Shown: positions 9,263 through 17,139 of the stretch, piece after piece
How positions within the stretch are numbered: the first letter of the stretch is position 1
How the letters are laid out: each line of letters begins with the position of its first letter
Assembly: GCA_003427395.1 (NCBI GenBank)
Contig: BFEA01000001.1
Coordinates: forward strand, 7,496,135 to 7,520,578
Origin: Chara braunii
Taxonomy: Eukaryota; Streptophyta; Charophyceae; Charales; Characeae
Length of the DNA stretch: 24,444 bases
Reading direction: 5' to 3'
Position numbers and translations under genes: made by a program
Notes under the pieces: generated by a model
Seen by the model: only the letters and a program-made list of their open reading frames with translations
What the model was told of the DNA's origin: nothing
Database searches by the model: none

Positions 9263-10091
9263 GCCCTTGGGAATCCGGCTACCGGGTTCTAGCTCAATCC
9301 GGTGTTTGGTTTCTCTCTCAACCACTCCACTTGGGGCCTCTCCAACATCAGCGAACTCAACAAGCAACTTGTGCACATTGGGGGGTATCAACTCTTCCTC
9401 TTTCTTTTCGTCACTCACCAGACGCACATATGCAACAAAAACTTGGTTGGCAAGGTCATTCTTGACCACATGTCGGGCGAACGCGGGGGCACTCATGCAA
9501 CAAAGGGATAGGTTATTCTCTATGCCAGATACATGGTAAAGTCGAATTTTCTTCTTTCCACCTATAGGACTAGGCAAACAACACTCATGCTCACCCAGTT
9601 TCACATCTGCATTGGCGGCCTTACCCCAGTTAGTTCCTAGAATCACGTCAAAAGGGAGACTGTCCTCCACTAAGAGTGTCAGGGAGTGCAGAACATGTTC
9701 CGTCTTACCCCCTGCCTCCAACCGGAAGTATGCCTTAACCCCTTGGACATAAACTATCAATCACCATTTCTTTATTATCGGCTAGCTTGCTTACAACAAG
9801 TTGGTCTAACTTTTGAACTTTCAGCCCTAGGTGCATCTTCTGCAACCCTTTCTTGCTTGTGTAACTGCGCGTTGACCCACTATCTACTAACACGCCCACT
9901 CTTACTTTACTCACTTCTATGTCTGCAATTAATAACTGCCTTTTTTTTTTCTTCATTTCAGCCCAAGCGCGGCGACGAGTGATCAATTCATCACCTATGC
10001 TTGCGAGGGAACCACCTAGAGAAGTCCTAGCACAAGCAACTTCTGGGCAGCTAACTAGGTGGGGGCCAACTACCGTCTCAGTCTCTGCCAT
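9233..10091 (-). pseudogene. Aspartic protease and linker to RT, element 2
   Basis: The minus-strand frame ending near 9735 carries VGVLVDSGSTRSYTSKKGL, with an intact D-S-G active site at 9876-9884. A frameshift near 9750 moves the rest (LPFDVILGTNWG, the second conserved protease block, and the linker to LEPGSRIPKG) into another frame that stops at 9233. Retropepsin cleaves Gag and Pol during particle maturation. The active site is intact here, while element 1's is mutated. Confidence 0.85.
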
Positions 10092-10159
10092 TGGGACCTC
10101 TGGATGGGAGGTTGACAGACTGCTTACATCTAGAGTCCCTGTAGAGGCAACTGCAACCC

Positions 10160-10510
10160 CTATTGGCCGTTCCCTTTGGGGTACCTATAATCAGGACAGA
10201 AGGAAAAAATGTGGTCGGGGTCACCACATTTGAAACATTGACCGGCCTTGCGACGTTCTTCCCATGTTTTCTCGTCTATACCCATTTCTAACCAAGGTTT
10301 GCCTTCAGCTATCCCTGGGTGTTCCGGGTATGGCCGTCTACCTCTACCTCTTCCCCCTGTGGAGTTGGGACCTCTACCTCCTTGTGAGGGACCATTACCC
10401 CTACCTCCCGCATAGTAGCTACCTTCGCCACTACCCCTCTAGGCGGCGGGTCCTCTTCCTCCACCACGACTGCGGCCTCCTCTTCCTCTACCACGACCTC
10501 TTCCTCTTTG
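10160..10510 (-). pseudogene. Gag nucleocapsid: RGG-rich tract and zinc knuckle, element 2
   Basis: On the minus strand an Arg/Gly-rich tract (GRGRGRGGRSRGGGRG and further RG repeats, interrupted by a TAG near 10440) leads to EKTWEERRKAGQ and a zinc knuckle CFKCGDPDHIFSFC at 10196-10237. This is a perfect C-X2-C-X4-H-X4-C, the nucleic-acid binding motif of Gag. A stop at 10160-10162 follows shortly. The tract joins the capsid part through a frameshift near 10510. Confidence 0.88.
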
Positions 10511-11380
10511 TCACCCTCCCCTGCGGGCTGCAACAGCCGCATAGTCCCCTCCCTGGGCTAGGTGACCATTGCTATCTTCTTCTAAGCCATAGTCTATCTG
10601 GTCATAGGTAAGTGATTCCACCCCTCCTTCTTCAAAGGTGACCAGTAAGTTATCTTTACCTGCTATATTCCCTGAGATCGTCCGGTCTTTCCATTTCTTG
10701 TCGGCCTGCAGGTCTTTCCAATAATGGCAATATTGTGCCTCTTGCAGGAAGCCAGCGTGATCTACAACAATCTTACTAAATTTTTCATATGTCATTTCCT
10801 CTTCTTTAGTACGGGGATATAGTTGTGTCTTGAGGGGGTCTGGGAGTGCTCTAGCGAAGTTGTTTAGGATCTGTGTCGGTGTTAATCCGTGATCTGGGCA
10901 TTGCAACAGTTCATCCATTGTGGCCTTAAGAGTTAACGCACTTTTCCATTTACGGTCACCAATGTTAAGGATCAATGACTCAGCTCTACGGGCCAGGTTC
11001 TTATCTTCGAACCTTTCTCTAAGGGCTTTGAAGAAGTCTTCGATCCGCATCTGTTGAGAAAACTCAACCATGGTTGTGCAGCCAACCTCTTTCATCAAAG
11101 AGATTGTGAAACTCATTGTGTCCCCTGCCATGCACGAACTTGCCATTAACACCCGATCCTGTACGAAATCTTTTGTGCATACAGGTATGTTCCGATAGCC
11201 GCCTCCCAGTGAAAGATACTTTTTTCCTTTTTCCCTGTATAAGTCCAAGGCAACTTCACCTTCATCTCTTGCCCGGACTCCTCCGCTTCCCCGTCTTTCT
11301 CCTTCTTGTCACCCTTTCCTTTTCTGCCTCCATCATCACCATCATCGCCTCCATCTCCTCCCCCACCTCCAATCTTCAAC
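10511..11380 (-). pseudogene. Gag capsid region, element 2 (downstream of the LINE insertion)
   Basis: The minus strand begins with a Gly/Asp-rich linker (KIGGGGGDGGDDGDDGG), a Lys/Glu-rich stretch and KLPWTYTGK...FHWEAAIGTYLYAQ, the start of a retrotransposon Gag (capsid) domain. After a frameshift near 11210 it continues through FSFTISLMKEVG-type helices, FKALRERFEDKN and LPDPLKTQLYPRTKEEE to the end at 10511. The start is cut exactly by the LINE poly(A) at 11381; the missing N-terminal part is found 11 kb away at 22334-23160. Gag builds the particle that packages element RNA. Confidence 0.87.
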
Positions 11381-11401
11381 TTTTTTTTTTTTTTTTTTTT
11401 T
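11381..11401 (-). other. Poly(A) tail of the LINE
   Basis: Twenty-one uninterrupted T on the plus strand, so A(21) on the minus strand. They sit exactly between the LINE 3' end (GTGTGTTT on the minus strand) and resumed gag codons. This marks the 3' end of a target-primed retrotransposition. Confidence 0.9.
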
Positions 11402-11731
11402 AAACACACCCGCCGTCAGTGTTAGTGGTGTTGATAAAGGCAGACACCGCTAGCACCTGGGGGGGGCTCCATCTATTGGTGGGGAGTGACACTTGCTGGA
11501 AAACGGGTCCAGCGTCCCTTACATGGATAGTATTCGAAACATGCGGGATATTCCAGCCAGCATTGATTACCCTGGGGTCCAGGGGATTAACTGAGCAGGA
11601 TGTTGGGAGGGTGGGGACCTCTTCACCTTGAATTTGGCGCCCGATATGTGCTATCACACCCTGGTTCCTCCCACCCCCTGCCTTCTATTGATGCTGCTAG
11701 CCTACTCACACCACACCATACCATTGCGTGT

Positions 11732-12313
11732 CTACCATGGTCCGCTGATGGCGGGGAAAGGGGTCAGGAAAGTCCGAGGGAGGCCGCAACGGAATTCTTG
11801 GATCCACCGTTGTCCAATCTCGGAAGCAGATATGATAATCTCTCTTGATCGTCTCTTGATTACCGTCGTCGATGCCTTCGTTGCCTTCCTGGGCGCAGCT
11901 GCCATCCCACTTGATGAAGGCGATCCGACCTCCGTTCTCGCTCCGCAGCCAGTCCCCGGAAAATTGTTGGATTTCTGTTTCATGTCTTTTTGTGTCTGGA
12001 ACATATCCAACTCACTTTTAACTTTCTGCCATTGTGCCATAAGGTCCTGGTGTACATATTGTTTGACAATGTTCGTCATTTCCTCCCCGGCTATGCGGAC
12101 CCCTTCCATGGCATGTATGCAGCGCCTCCTGCATATGGCCCACAAGATGGCTCTCCTCCCTATCTTAAACATGTTAGTTTCAAAAAAATTGTCTGAGGGG
12201 GAGGTCCATGTTTCGCATAGGATCGCCTTCAGTCCCATGGCCAGGTAGAGCCAGTACCCAACAGATTCCTGATTATGTCCCACCGTCACCGTGTAAGGAA
12301 AGCCCCTGGACAC
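11732..12313 (-). pseudogene. LINE ORF2 extreme C-terminus
   Basis: A 193-codon minus-strand frame that follows the zinc finger after a frameshift. It contains YWLYLAMGLKAILCETW, GRRAILWAICRRRC and a charged, probably helical stretch. I recognise it only by position and by the LWAICRRR motif, similar to the tail of plant LINE proteins. The last about 60 codons have no visible homology. Confidence 0.6.
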
Positions 12314-12800
12314 TGCAAGAATATGTGTTCAATTGTTTCCGGGATCTTGTGGGAGGGGAACGCCGTGTGACACGACTTACACCATGGGAGCGCTAGGCCT
12401 TTTTGTTCCAGGTATGTGCGATCTATCAACCAGTCATTGGTGGAGAGGCAACGGTGTTCCATCTGCCATTGTAGCGAGACCAGCTTTGCAGGCCTAGCTC
12501 TCGTGAGGGTGAACCACTGAATGGGGCGGATGGCGTCGGCCCCCACATTCAAATGAGACCTCCAACGGGTCTTGACGATGTCTTTCAAGTTTACTCTGGG
12601 GCGCAGTAATCGGTATGTGGCCTTCACAGACAGGCACAAAAGCATTACGTTCTTAGTCACCCGGGTTCTTCACGCAGGGGGCCACTGCCACTCCTCAGGG
12701 TCAAAGGGGAGGTCTGCAAGGCGGATCTGCGGCCGATATGCTATCCGATCGTCCTTATTTTTTAACACCTGGATCCTGTGCAGATCAGCGTTCCGCTGTC
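12286..12800 (-). pseudogene. LINE ORF2 C-terminal zinc-finger region
   Basis: Reads in one minus-strand frame except for one stop (before RTRVTKNVMLL). Conserved plant LINE features are the WQW motif, a Trp- and Arg-rich core, LQWQMEHRCLSTNDW, and the Cys/His finger at about 12320-12390. The last bases (12774-12800) already belong to the nested insertion. This domain is thought to help the RT bind RNA or the target. Confidence 0.82.
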
Positions 12801-12962
12801 GCGCGCATCGGTCCGGCACCGCTCGTGGCAGTGCGGGACCCTCTCGGCTGCGTCACGCAGGAGTTGGACGAACCTCGTCGCAAACACGCAAATGAAGTTT
12901 CCTTAGGCCGCTCCGGCCGAGTGCGCCAGCCATACCTCTCGCGAGCCCCTACGACAGGATAG
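12780..12962 (+). pseudogene. Possible C-terminal fragment of an unknown protein
   Basis: A plus-strand frame open from the start of the insertion to TAG at 12960-12962. It reads ARIGPAPLVAVRDPLG, then a charged stretch QELDEPRRKHANE and a basic GRSGRVRQPYL tail. Basic tails like this end some transposase and retroelement proteins, but I do not recognise a family. The frame may be chance in GC-rich DNA. Upstream codons belong to the antisense of the LINE. Confidence 0.25.
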
Positions 12963-13110
12963 GGCCTACGCGAGGCACAACTTACCTCCACCTTACAGGA
13001 GCTGTCACCTCCCTTCGGTGGGCGTATCTCCGCCGAGCTACCAGTCCACGGTACGAAAGCTACTCGGTTGCAATCGCAGAGGTGGACCAGCCGAGGGCGT
13101 TTCTCGCTCG

Positions 13111-13283
13111 CTGTAGCATAGGGGGTACGCGCGGTAATACGCCTATCGGACCCGCACGCGGACCGACATCTTGGGGGGCTGAAGTCCCAAGCGTGGCTCG
13201 ACGCCGGTCGACTAGGACGCATCCCACACACCACGCGCGCACCACTCTACGAACACAAAAACAAAACACACGCGCACACACAC
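13111..13283 (+). repeat. 173-bp exact direct duplication, copy 1 (assembly artefact)
   Basis: Identical to 13322-13494 and separated from it only by the 38-bp double mosaic end. It starts CTGTAGCATAGGGGG and ends CGCGCACACACAC. Almost certainly a single genomic copy duplicated in assembly around an untrimmed adapter. Confidence 0.93.
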
Positions 13284-13321
13284 CTGTCTCTTATACACAT
13301 CTAGATGTGTATAAGAGACAG
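13284..13321. other. Nextera mate-pair junction adapter (contaminant)
   Basis: CTGTCTCTTATACACATCT followed directly by AGATGTGTATAAGAGACAG: two 19-bp hyperactive Tn5 mosaic ends head to head. This is the circularisation junction of Nextera mate-pair libraries. In translation it gives the well-known contaminant peptide SYTHLDVYKRQ. It is not part of the genome. Confidence 0.98.
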
Positions 13322-13494
13322 CTGTAGCATAGGGGGTACGCGCGGTAATACGCCTATCGGACCCGCACGCGGACCGACATCTTGGGGGGCTGAAGTCCCA
13401 AGCGTGGCTCGACGCCGGTCGACTAGGACGCATCCCACACACCACGCGCGCACCACTCTACGAACACAAAAACAAAACACACGCGCACACACAC
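13322..13494 (+). repeat. 173-bp exact direct duplication, copy 2 (assembly artefact)
   Basis: Second copy of 13111-13283, continuing into unique sequence after CACACACAC. Taken together with the adapter, about 211 bp of the window are probably spurious. Confidence 0.93.
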
Positions 13495-13599
13495 ATTGCA
13501 CAAACGACACAACACAAACAACGCGACAACGCTCCTAGTCCCTCGGTAACCAACCCATAACTTTCCAATGCGGAGATCGGATAGGCGTCGCGCGCGAGA

Positions 13600-13611
13600 C
13601 TTAGTATAAAA
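13600..13611 (+). promoter_or_regulatory. TATA-like box, repeat unit 1
   Basis: CTTAGTATAAAA, conserved at the equivalent place in unit 2 (14238) amid diverged flanks. This suggests a core promoter of the repeated unit. Inference. Confidence 0.4.
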
Positions 13612-13788
13612 CCGCGCGGACGCAGGGCTAACTCATATCGACTCGCAATGCAAGTGTACACAAGCAGTCGCAATGATGGCGTACTATGTCGTGCCCATAA
13701 TCGTGCGGCCCTCGTTAATTTCGAGGGTCGCATTCAACACTCAAGTGTCGGCTGACACACGCCTTGAGGGTAAATCTCTCGACGCTGG

Positions 13789-13911
13789 ACAACCGCCGTT
13801 CGCGGTTGGAGACCACACCCTCTTCTGCACCCTGTGTAGAGGGGTTGAGTAAACAGCTTTAAGCTGTCGTGGCGGTCGAACATCAAGGGGTTTTACTTTG
13901 ACGGCCGCCAC
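13789..13911. repeat. Hairpins in repeat unit 1
   Basis: CAACCGC/GCGGTTG (13789-13807), ACAGCTT/AAGCTGT (13853-13867) and CGTGGCGG/CCGCCACG (about 13869-13911) are perfect inverted repeats within 120 bp. A fourth, GGAC/GTCC, lies at 13912-13925 just before ATG 13930. Confidence 0.8.
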
Positions 13912-14237
13912 GGACTATAACGTCCAACCATGAAAACGCAAAAAAGGAGACTCACTCCAACCCCCATTAGCTGATGGCCTTCTAAAATGGAAAGGGGGTG
14001 GATAAGCCCAAACGACGCGCGCGCGGAGGAGGTCCGGTATCCTATCCATAGCCTACCCGGGGTTCGGGATAATGAGGCCCGTACACGGACTCCCATAGGT
14101 TGACCGGGGCTACTCCTCCGCCCACGTGCCGCTTCAAACTACTAAGACCCCAAGTTTACTGGCTGTGTCGCGCTCGTGATCTCGCCGCCTGACCCATAAC
14201 TCTTTTAGTGCGGGATGCGACGAGTGCCGCGCGCGAA

Positions 14238-14249
14238 CTTAGTATAAGA
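14238..14249 (+). promoter_or_regulatory. TATA-like box, repeat unit 2
   Basis: CTTAGTATAAGA, the counterpart of the box at 13600. The surrounding GCGCGCGA block is also kept. Confidence 0.4.
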
Positions 14250-14660
14250 TCGTGAGGGCGCTGGACTTACACATACTATCTCGCTATGCAGTTCTACGTG
14301 AGTAACCGCAATGACGGCTCATTGTGTAGTGCCCACACCCAAATGGCCTACTCTGAGCCAAGGGGTCCCCTTTCGACGCTCAGGCGTTGGCTGAAGCGCG
14401 AGCCAATGGGGGTAACCCTTTAGCGCACGCAAAACCGGCCTGAGGGCCTTTCCGTCTTCAGCACCCTGAGGTGTCCCAACAGGTGCGGGGCAAGACGGCC
14501 CCTAGGGCAGAAAGGAGTTTGGAGCGGTGGTGAGTTGTCTGGCGCGTCACTCGCAACACGCTGACCCTTCCGCCCGGAACTTTATCGTTCCACCAAGATG
14601 AATCGCAACAAGGAAAAGAAACAAGAATTGGCGAAGGATGTCCCCCCCCTTCTATTCGCC

Positions 14661-15120
14661 CCGACCTTCGACTGACCCTTCGTACGTGGGCACTTCAGGC
14701 CACGCTAGCCCCACTCGTAGGTACACATGCACTGACACATATATATATATATATATATGCACAAGGGGAATAGTTATGTGACAATCACTTCTCACAGTCA
14801 TAGTGGGTCTCCTTCTAGCCATACATATATATGCGACCGCAGGGTAGCCCAACCAAAGCCCCAAGTCTTTGAACATACCTGCAATCACATCAAAGGTCAG
14901 ACAAGAGTCCACCCACTACGCGGAGTCAACTCCAACTAGTCCTACACTCATACCCCTTGCTTTAGCCATGCAAACCCCAACCTCCAGCCAACCAACCTCA
15001 ATTAAATACTCAGTACCTTTGTTAAATGGCCATTCAATAAAAGTCCGGGTGAAACCCTTAACAAACAAAAAGATCACCAGGGCTAAAGCCTTTTAGGTTG
15101 AGTATGGGGAGCGAGTAGGA
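14661..15120. other. Non-coding stretch with an (AT)10 microsatellite
   Basis: Holds ten AT repeats at 14739-14758 and a shorter ATATAT near 14824-14831. No coding frame with recognisable content. It appears to be a transition into the hairpin-rich region that follows. Confidence 0.6.
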
Positions 15121-15133
15121 ACTGAGTCGTGAG

Positions 15134-15408
15134 CCGACGAATCGGCAACCGACCTGTTATCAGTGATAACAGATGATGATCCTTGCAGGATCAAGCTGAA
15201 CTAGCCCAAGTCCTGAATTGAATGTCCACGAAGGACCTGTGCCATAAGACTGGTCAATGCCCAAGCTAAATCATCAGCATATGGGGGATGACCCTCCATA
15301 GCGCATTCTCACCCAAGTTACCTACCAACTAAATCAGAGTCTACCCCTAAGCCAGTGCCCAAGCAAAGGTAGACTAACGACAGGATCTCCCCTATTCAGG
15401 GTGGATCA
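15134..15408. repeat. Cluster of small palindromes
   Basis: CCGA/TCGG (about 15133-15144), CTGTTATCA/TGATAACAG with a 1-nt centre (15154-15172), GATCCT/AGGATC (15178-15192), GTCC/GGAC (about 15229-15242), TATGGGGG/CCCTCCATA (about 15279-15301) and CCCT/AGGG flanked by GATC on both sides (15383-15408). The arm sequences are unrelated. Confidence 0.75.
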
Positions 15409-15436
15409 CTAGAACCGCCATCTGTCAGAATATAAT

Positions 15437-15780
15437 CTAACTCCTCTAAATCAAGAAAATTTCGGCAGCGCTTCCCGTAGGAAAAATGCCTTTTCAGAAT
15501 TTATATCAGCCCGAATATGTGAGCAAAAATAGTTTTCGACTTTCCAAAGCCTAATTTTGTCTAACTCCCTGAATTAGCAAAAATTTGGGCAGCACTCCCT
15601 TTGGAAAATGAGACTTTCCAGATTTTTACTAAGTTGTACATGAACTTTAGACAGGTTGAACCTTGAAATGTCAAGAATTGACTAACTCCCCGGATTTGCA
15701 GAAATTTCGGCAGCGCTTCCCATTGAGAAAGTGGCTTACCAAAATTTATACAAAGCCAAGTTATAACAAAAGATCCCAGA
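15437..15780 (+). repeat. Three-copy ~122-bp tandem repeat
   Basis: CTAACTCC starts at 15437, 15561 and 15682. Each is followed by an A-rich stretch, then AAATTTCGGCAGCGCTTCCC (variants TTTGGGCAGCACTCCC), GGAAAA, CTTTCCAGA and ATTTATA. Two further short partial units begin at 15797 and 15836. Units are about 65-75 percent alike by eye. Several units can fold (for example TTCC/GGAA within GGCA/TGCC in the first). Confidence 0.85.
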
Positions 15781-16043
15781 AAATGCGAGAATCGATCTAA
15801 GTAGAAAACTTAGCTCAGAAAATGCAGGAATTGACCTAACTCCTATCGCTCTAGCACGAGGCGAGCTTCTAAAGCAACTACCTGCCAACCTGACACTCAA
15901 ACCAAGTAGTAGCCTCACTCAGCCTCATGCAGGCCAAACCACAAAGGTAAGTACTCTCGCCACCCCAAATCAATCTTTGCAAACAATAGTTCGTAACTTC
16001 TCAATGCTTTATCCCCTTATACCCAGCTTACATAGGGCATAAG

Positions 16044-16869
16044 GTCAGGCCGTCCAACCTTATGGAACTTGGCTGACTCAACCATTGAGTATACACGAAC
16101 AGATTGCACAACTACTTCTCTCTGCTTTTTGGGCATACGACTAGGCCGTTCATCTTAGAACAAGGCTTAGTCACCCAGAACTGTTTAATATCCAACTTAT
16201 ATATACCTCTCTGAGCTTGGTGTTCAAAAGCTGGGCATAAGACCGAGCCGTTCATCTTAGAACAAGGCCCGGCCCGCCCAGGGTTACCTTCAATTATACT
16301 CTTAATTATACTCTCTTCATTTTATGATAAGCTATAGCCAGACCGTCCAATCTTATGGAACGCATGCCTGGCTAGCCTGTTCATACATAGGATAGTATAA
16401 AATATAGCCAAAATTTAACCCTTTGGGTTCCAGCATGTGCGAGGGATTGGGCCAGACCGGCCAATCTTATGGAACTGGTCTGGTCCTCTGCCAGGTTCGT
16501 TTCTCACTGACCCAACTGAGTACAGCATGAGTCCAAGGCCGTCCAATCTTATGGACATGCCCTGCCCTCAGCAAGGATTATTCCCCTCAGAATAAAACAA
16601 GAGGGGGGCTGAGCTGTCCAATCTTATGGACTTGCTCATACGTCCTCGATCAGAAACAAAAGAAACAGAACAAACCCCAATCAAACATGGCAACCAAACC
16701 CTCCAATCTTATGGTACAGGTTTGGCCCCTGAAAGGTCAGCCACAGTCAAACCCTCACATTCCAGAGCAATCAGACCGTCCAATTTTATGGAACTGGTCT
16801 GACTCTCCATGCAATTCAAAAATAAAACACATCGGTCAGACCGTCCAATCTTATGGAACTGGTCTGACC
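16044..16869. repeat. Ten-copy array of stem-loops with conserved loop and covarying arms
   Basis: Ten copies start at about 16044, 16139, 16241, 16331, 16449, 16535, 16610, 16694, 16771 and 16834 (spacing 63-117 bp). The core is GTCCAATCTTATGGAAC, or GTTCATCTTAGAAC in copies 2 and 3. It can form an inner stem in either version (GTCC/GGAC or GTTC/GAAC). Outer arms differ between copies yet remain complementary: GTCAG/CTGAC, GACTAGGCC/GGCTTAGTC, GCCAG/CTGGC, CCAGACC/GGTCTGG, TGAGC/GCTCA, CCAAACC/GGTTTGG, TCAGACC/GGTCTGA, GGTCAGACC/GGTCTGACC. Copies 3 and 6 have weaker outer arms. Several copies are preceded by GGGCATA. The spacers are otherwise unrelated. Confidence 0.93.
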
Positions 16870-17109
16870 CCATAGGACCCATTCACGCTCAAGCAAAACC
16901 ACCTTTCACCCACCCTTCCCCCAGATGCAACCCCTTGTGTTCACAATCTGCCTTCAGGCAATCAACAAAAACTGAAACTCAGATTGCGCACACACTCTTT
17001 TACTTAAGCTGAGTTGTGTCCTGCCAGTCAACCCAAAGCCAAAATAGGGGTACATACAGTATACTCAGTCAACCATAGCAAGACGTACAAGTAGGGGGTA
17101 ATATAAGGG

Positions 17110-17118
17110 TATATAAAG
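17110..17118 (+). promoter_or_regulatory. Strong TATA box downstream of the hairpin array
   Basis: GGGTATATAAAGGGG is a near-consensus TATA box, 241 bp after the last hairpin of the array. A transcript would start near 17140, reading rightwards. No clear coding frame follows. The layout mirrors element 1's LTR (hairpins, then TATA), so this may be the U3/R border of an unrecognised LTR. Confidence 0.6.
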
Positions 17119-17139
17119 GGGAAGCAATGGTTACCTTTC

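Larger units (their letters stand above)
11381..12773 (-). mobile_element. LINE, 3' half (left of the nested insertion)
   Basis: 3' part of a plant-type LINE on the minus strand, from the insertion point at 12773 to the poly(A). It encodes the region after RT. First comes LADLPFDPEEWQW, then a stop, then a domain with LSLQWQ-type residues and W-CKSCHTAFP...ETIEHIFLQCP. That last stretch is a C-X2-C...H-X4-C zinc finger of the zf-RVT type found at the C-terminus of plant LINEs. A frameshift near 12300 separates it from a last open stretch (12313-11732). The final about 330 bp look like 3' UTR. It cannot code an intact protein. Confidence 0.85.
13552..14660 (+). repeat. Two diverged ~0.64-kb direct repeats with TATA-like boxes
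   Basis: Unit 1 (from about 13552) and unit 2 (from about 14183) share, in the same order: CCCATAACT; GCGCGCGA-ACTTAGTATAA (13600 and 14238); CTCGC-ATGCA; CGCAATGA-GGC; TAGTGCCCA-like text; a GGCTGA hairpin; CTTC-GCACCCTG (13822 and 14456); and a small hairpin just before an ATG (13930 and 14598). Identity is moderate. Offsets range from 634 to 668 because of indels. Each ATG opens only a short Lys-rich frame. No product is recognised; the units look like leader or promoter regions of an unknown repeat. Confidence 0.7.

Noticed and set aside
10264-10611. Leu/Tyr-rich plus-strand frame
   Set aside because: Antisense of the Arg/Gly-rich nucleocapsid tract of element 2.
13284-13321. Perfect 38-bp palindrome that could be read as transposon ends or a recombination site
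   Set aside because: It equals two 19-bp Tn5 mosaic ends of a sequencing library, with an exact flanking duplication. Artefact.
13552-14660. rDNA intergenic spacer with spacer promoters
   Set aside because: TATA-like boxes in GC-rich repeats are suggestive, but no 18S, 5.8S, 25S or 5S sequence is visible nearby.
15940-15960. GGTAAGTACT and similar strings as splice donors of a host gene
   Set aside because: Several occur (4870, 15946, 17301, 18024, 24000), but no flanking exons with coding content could be found.
16044-16869. Regularly spaced repeats resembling a CRISPR array
   Set aside because: Eukaryotic repeat context, repeats not identical, irregular spacing (63-117 bp) and no cas genes. 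The varying arms are part of the repeat structure.
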